Source: Rossellomorea vietnamensis
GTDB lineage: Bacteria; Bacillota; Bacilli; Bacillales; Bacillaceae_B
Assembly: GCF_025398035.1 (NCBI RefSeq)
Contig: NZ_CP104558.1
Coordinates: forward strand, 434,001-498,000
DNA length: 64,000 nucleotides
Direction of reading: 5' to 3'
The notes under the pieces are model-generated. The model was given only the letters and a program-made list of their open reading frames with translations, ran no database searches and was not told the DNA's origin. Of this stretch, positions 62,641-64,000 are shown one piece after another. The position numbers and the translations under genes are program-made. Numbering within the stretch: the stretch's first letter is position 1; each line of letters opens with the position of its first letter.

Positions 62641-63405
62641 ATGGGAAAGGTATATTTAGTCGGAGCGGGACCCGGAGATCCGGAACTGATCACGGTAAAA
62701 GCGTTAAGATCCATACAAAAAGCAGACGTCATTCTTTATGATCGCCTGGTGAACAAGGAACTTCTCACATACGCGAAGAAAGGGGCAGATTTGATCTACT
62801 GCGGAAAACTGCCAAACTATCATACGATGAAACAAGATACGATCAATCATTTTCTAGTACGCTACGCGGCAAGCGGAAAAGTGGTGGTCAGGTTAAAGGG
62901 GGGAGATCCCTTTGTGTTCGGAAGAGGCGGTGAAGAAGCGGAAGCATGCGCGAAAAAAGGGATTCCTTTTGAAATCATTCCGGGTATCACGTCAGGAATC
63001 GCAGCCGCTGCCTATGCAGGTATACCCGTCACTCACAGGGATGCAAGTTCAAGCGTTGCGTTTGTGACGGGCCATAAACAAAACAATCAACTTGAAGATG
63101 AAAAATGGGAAAGCTTATCGAAAGGAATCGATACCCTGGCCATTTATATGGGAGTCAGTAATCTCCCTTATATCAGAGAAAAGCTTATACAATACGGTAA
63201 ATCCAAGCATACTCCTGTAGCACTTGTTCACTGGGGGACGACAGAAGTGCAAAAGACCGTTACAGGGACCCTTGATACCATCATTGATATCGTGAAAGAG
63301 GAAGGAATAGAAAATCCAAGCATGATCATCGTAGGCGAAGTGGTACGGTACCGTGAGAAAATTCAATGGTTTGAAAAGAAAATCATCATGAGCGAGGCTT
63401 TATAG
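62641..63405 (+). CDS. cobA: Uroporphyrinogen-III C-methyltransferase
   Basis: A 254-aa SAM-dependent methyltransferase. VYLVGAGPGDPELITVKA at the start, VRLKGGDPFVFGRGGEEA near 84 and GIPVTHRDASSSVAFVTGH near 125 are the family motifs. It makes precorrin-2, the first siroheme step. It is the counterpart of B. subtilis YlnD/SumT. Confidence 0.95.
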   Translation: MGKVYLVGAGPGDPELITVKALRSIQKADVILYDRLVNKELLTYAKKGADLIYCGKLPNYHTMKQDTINHFLVRYAASGKVVVRLKGGDPFVFGRGGEEAEACAKKGIPFEIIPGITSGIAAAAYAGIPVTHRDASSSVAFVTGHKQNNQLEDEKWESLSKGIDTLAIYMGVSNLPYIREKLIQYGKSKHTPVALVHWGTTEVQKTVTGTLDTIIDIVKEEGIENPSMIIVGEVVRYREKIQWFEKKIIMSEAL

Positions 63406-64000
63406 ATGAAACGTGCGGTATTGTATGTGTGCCATGGCAGTCGTTTGGTGAAAGCCCGTGAAGAAGCTGTTGCCTTCATCAAGCGATGTCAGGAACATGT
63501 CGAGGCGGATATTCAGGAAATAAGCTTCCTTGAACTTGCCAGCCCTTCCATTGAAGAAGGATTCCGTTCATGCGTGGACAGAGGGGCAACTCACCTGACT
63601 GTCGTACCACTCCTCCTTCTGACGGCGGTCCATGCCAAGAAGGATATCCCTGATGAAATTCAAAGATGCATGGGGTTATATCCTCATGTCAAGGTGAAAT
63701 ACGGGTGTCCAATCGGCGTACACGATCGGATGGTCGAAAGTGTCATCAATAAGATTGAGGAGGCTGCCCCACTTCATTCATCTACAACGGCCATTTTAAT
63801 CGGAAGGGGAAGTTCAGATCCGGATGTTAAGAGGGATTTCAGTGCTCTAGCTGAGCTTGTCTACCGAAAAACAGCGATAAGCGAGGTAAGAACATGTTAT
63901 TTAACGGCAACCACACCAAGCTTTACAGAAACTCTGGAGTCTTTGAAAAATACTGAGGGAACCGTCGTCTTCGTTCCTTATCTCCTATTCACCGGGTTAT
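63406..64000 (+). CDS. sirB: Sirohydrochlorin ferrochelatase (3' end cut off)
   Basis: 198 codons are present and the frame runs past the window end. MKRAVLYVCHGSRLVKAREE is the SirB/CbiX start, with the metal-binding His in CHGSR, and a second His in PLLLLTAVHAKKDIP near 73. It inserts iron into sirohydrochlorin. It starts directly after the cobA stop (TAG at 63403-63405). A SirC gene is expected downstream, but is not visible. Confidence 0.93.
   Translation, partial: MKRAVLYVCHGSRLVKAREEAVAFIKRCQEHVEADIQEISFLELASPSIEEGFRSCVDRGATHLTVVPLLLLTAVHAKKDIPDEIQRCMGLYPHVKVKYGCPIGVHDRMVESVINKIEEAAPLHSSTTAILIGRGSSDPDVKRDFSALAELVYRKTAISEVRTCYLTATTPSFTETLESLKNTEGTVVFVPYLLFTGL

Overview
The window is chromosomal DNA from a low-GC, Gram-positive, endospore-forming-type Bacillaceae, probably a marine or soil Bacillus relative such as Rossellomorea (genus is inference). 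The reasons are strong GGAGG-type ribosome sites, TTG/GTG starts, close matches to B. subtilis proteins (YrkE/F/H/J, YpuA, YkwC, DesK/DesR, TenA/TenI, YkoE/D/C, TcyP, CysH, YlbC), SigB- and SigA-type promoters and typical intrinsic terminators. There is no prophage, IS element, CRISPR array, rRNA or tRNA. It is an ordinary chromosome with accessory metabolic islands.

Layout. 1-3.7 kb: sulfane-sulfur (persulfide) detoxification operon behind a CsoR/CstR-type repressor. 3.9-7.5 kb: YpuA-like exported protein, a two-component system and a Gly/Pro/Tyr-rich protein. 7.6-10.1 kb: second CstR-box operon with rhodaneses and a second rhodanese/metallo-beta-lactamase protein. 10.1-25 kb: single housekeeping or accessory genes (YkwC, DJ-1 family, holin-like, PpiB, MtnX-like and HAD phosphatases, a Suv3-like helicase, YwbO, YlbC, an E. 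coli-type SpeD, AIM24 family, a double P-loop ATPase), plus a 6S-type RNA after ppiB and a structured repeat at 23.3 kb. 24.7-25.5 kb: third CstR-box operon (rhodanese + DsrE). 25.7-34.5 kb: ExoA, small hypotheticals, a permuted-papain protein, a CdsA-like protein, an exported double cyanophycinase-like protein and DesK/DesR. 34.7-43.6 kb: one long TPP-riboswitch operon (tenA, ykoEDC, tenI, thiO, thiS, thiG, thiF, thiD, thiE). 43.7-45.1 kb: cystine transporter TcyP.

45.2-56.6 kb: a 13-gene acyl-CoA catabolic island in two transcription units. Both carry the same 18-bp inverted repeat near the promoter, and a TetR-family regulator is encoded at the end of the first unit. The pairing of an ACAD11-type acyl-CoA dehydrogenase with an APH-type kinase, acyl-CoA synthetase and short-chain dehydrogenases resembles the 4-hydroxyacyl-CoA phosphorylation route (LvaA/C/D/E of Pseudomonas; mammalian ACAD10/11). 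This is the best candidate for an undescribed system here.

56.7-64 kb: SAM-riboswitch sulfate assimilation operon (yezD, cysH, cysP, sat, cysC, ferredoxin-type sulfite/nitrite reductase, DUF3906, cobA, sirB cut by the window end). Sulfur is the theme of the window: three persulfide-responsive operons, cystine uptake, sulfate reduction, siroheme synthesis and thiazole sulfur transfer.
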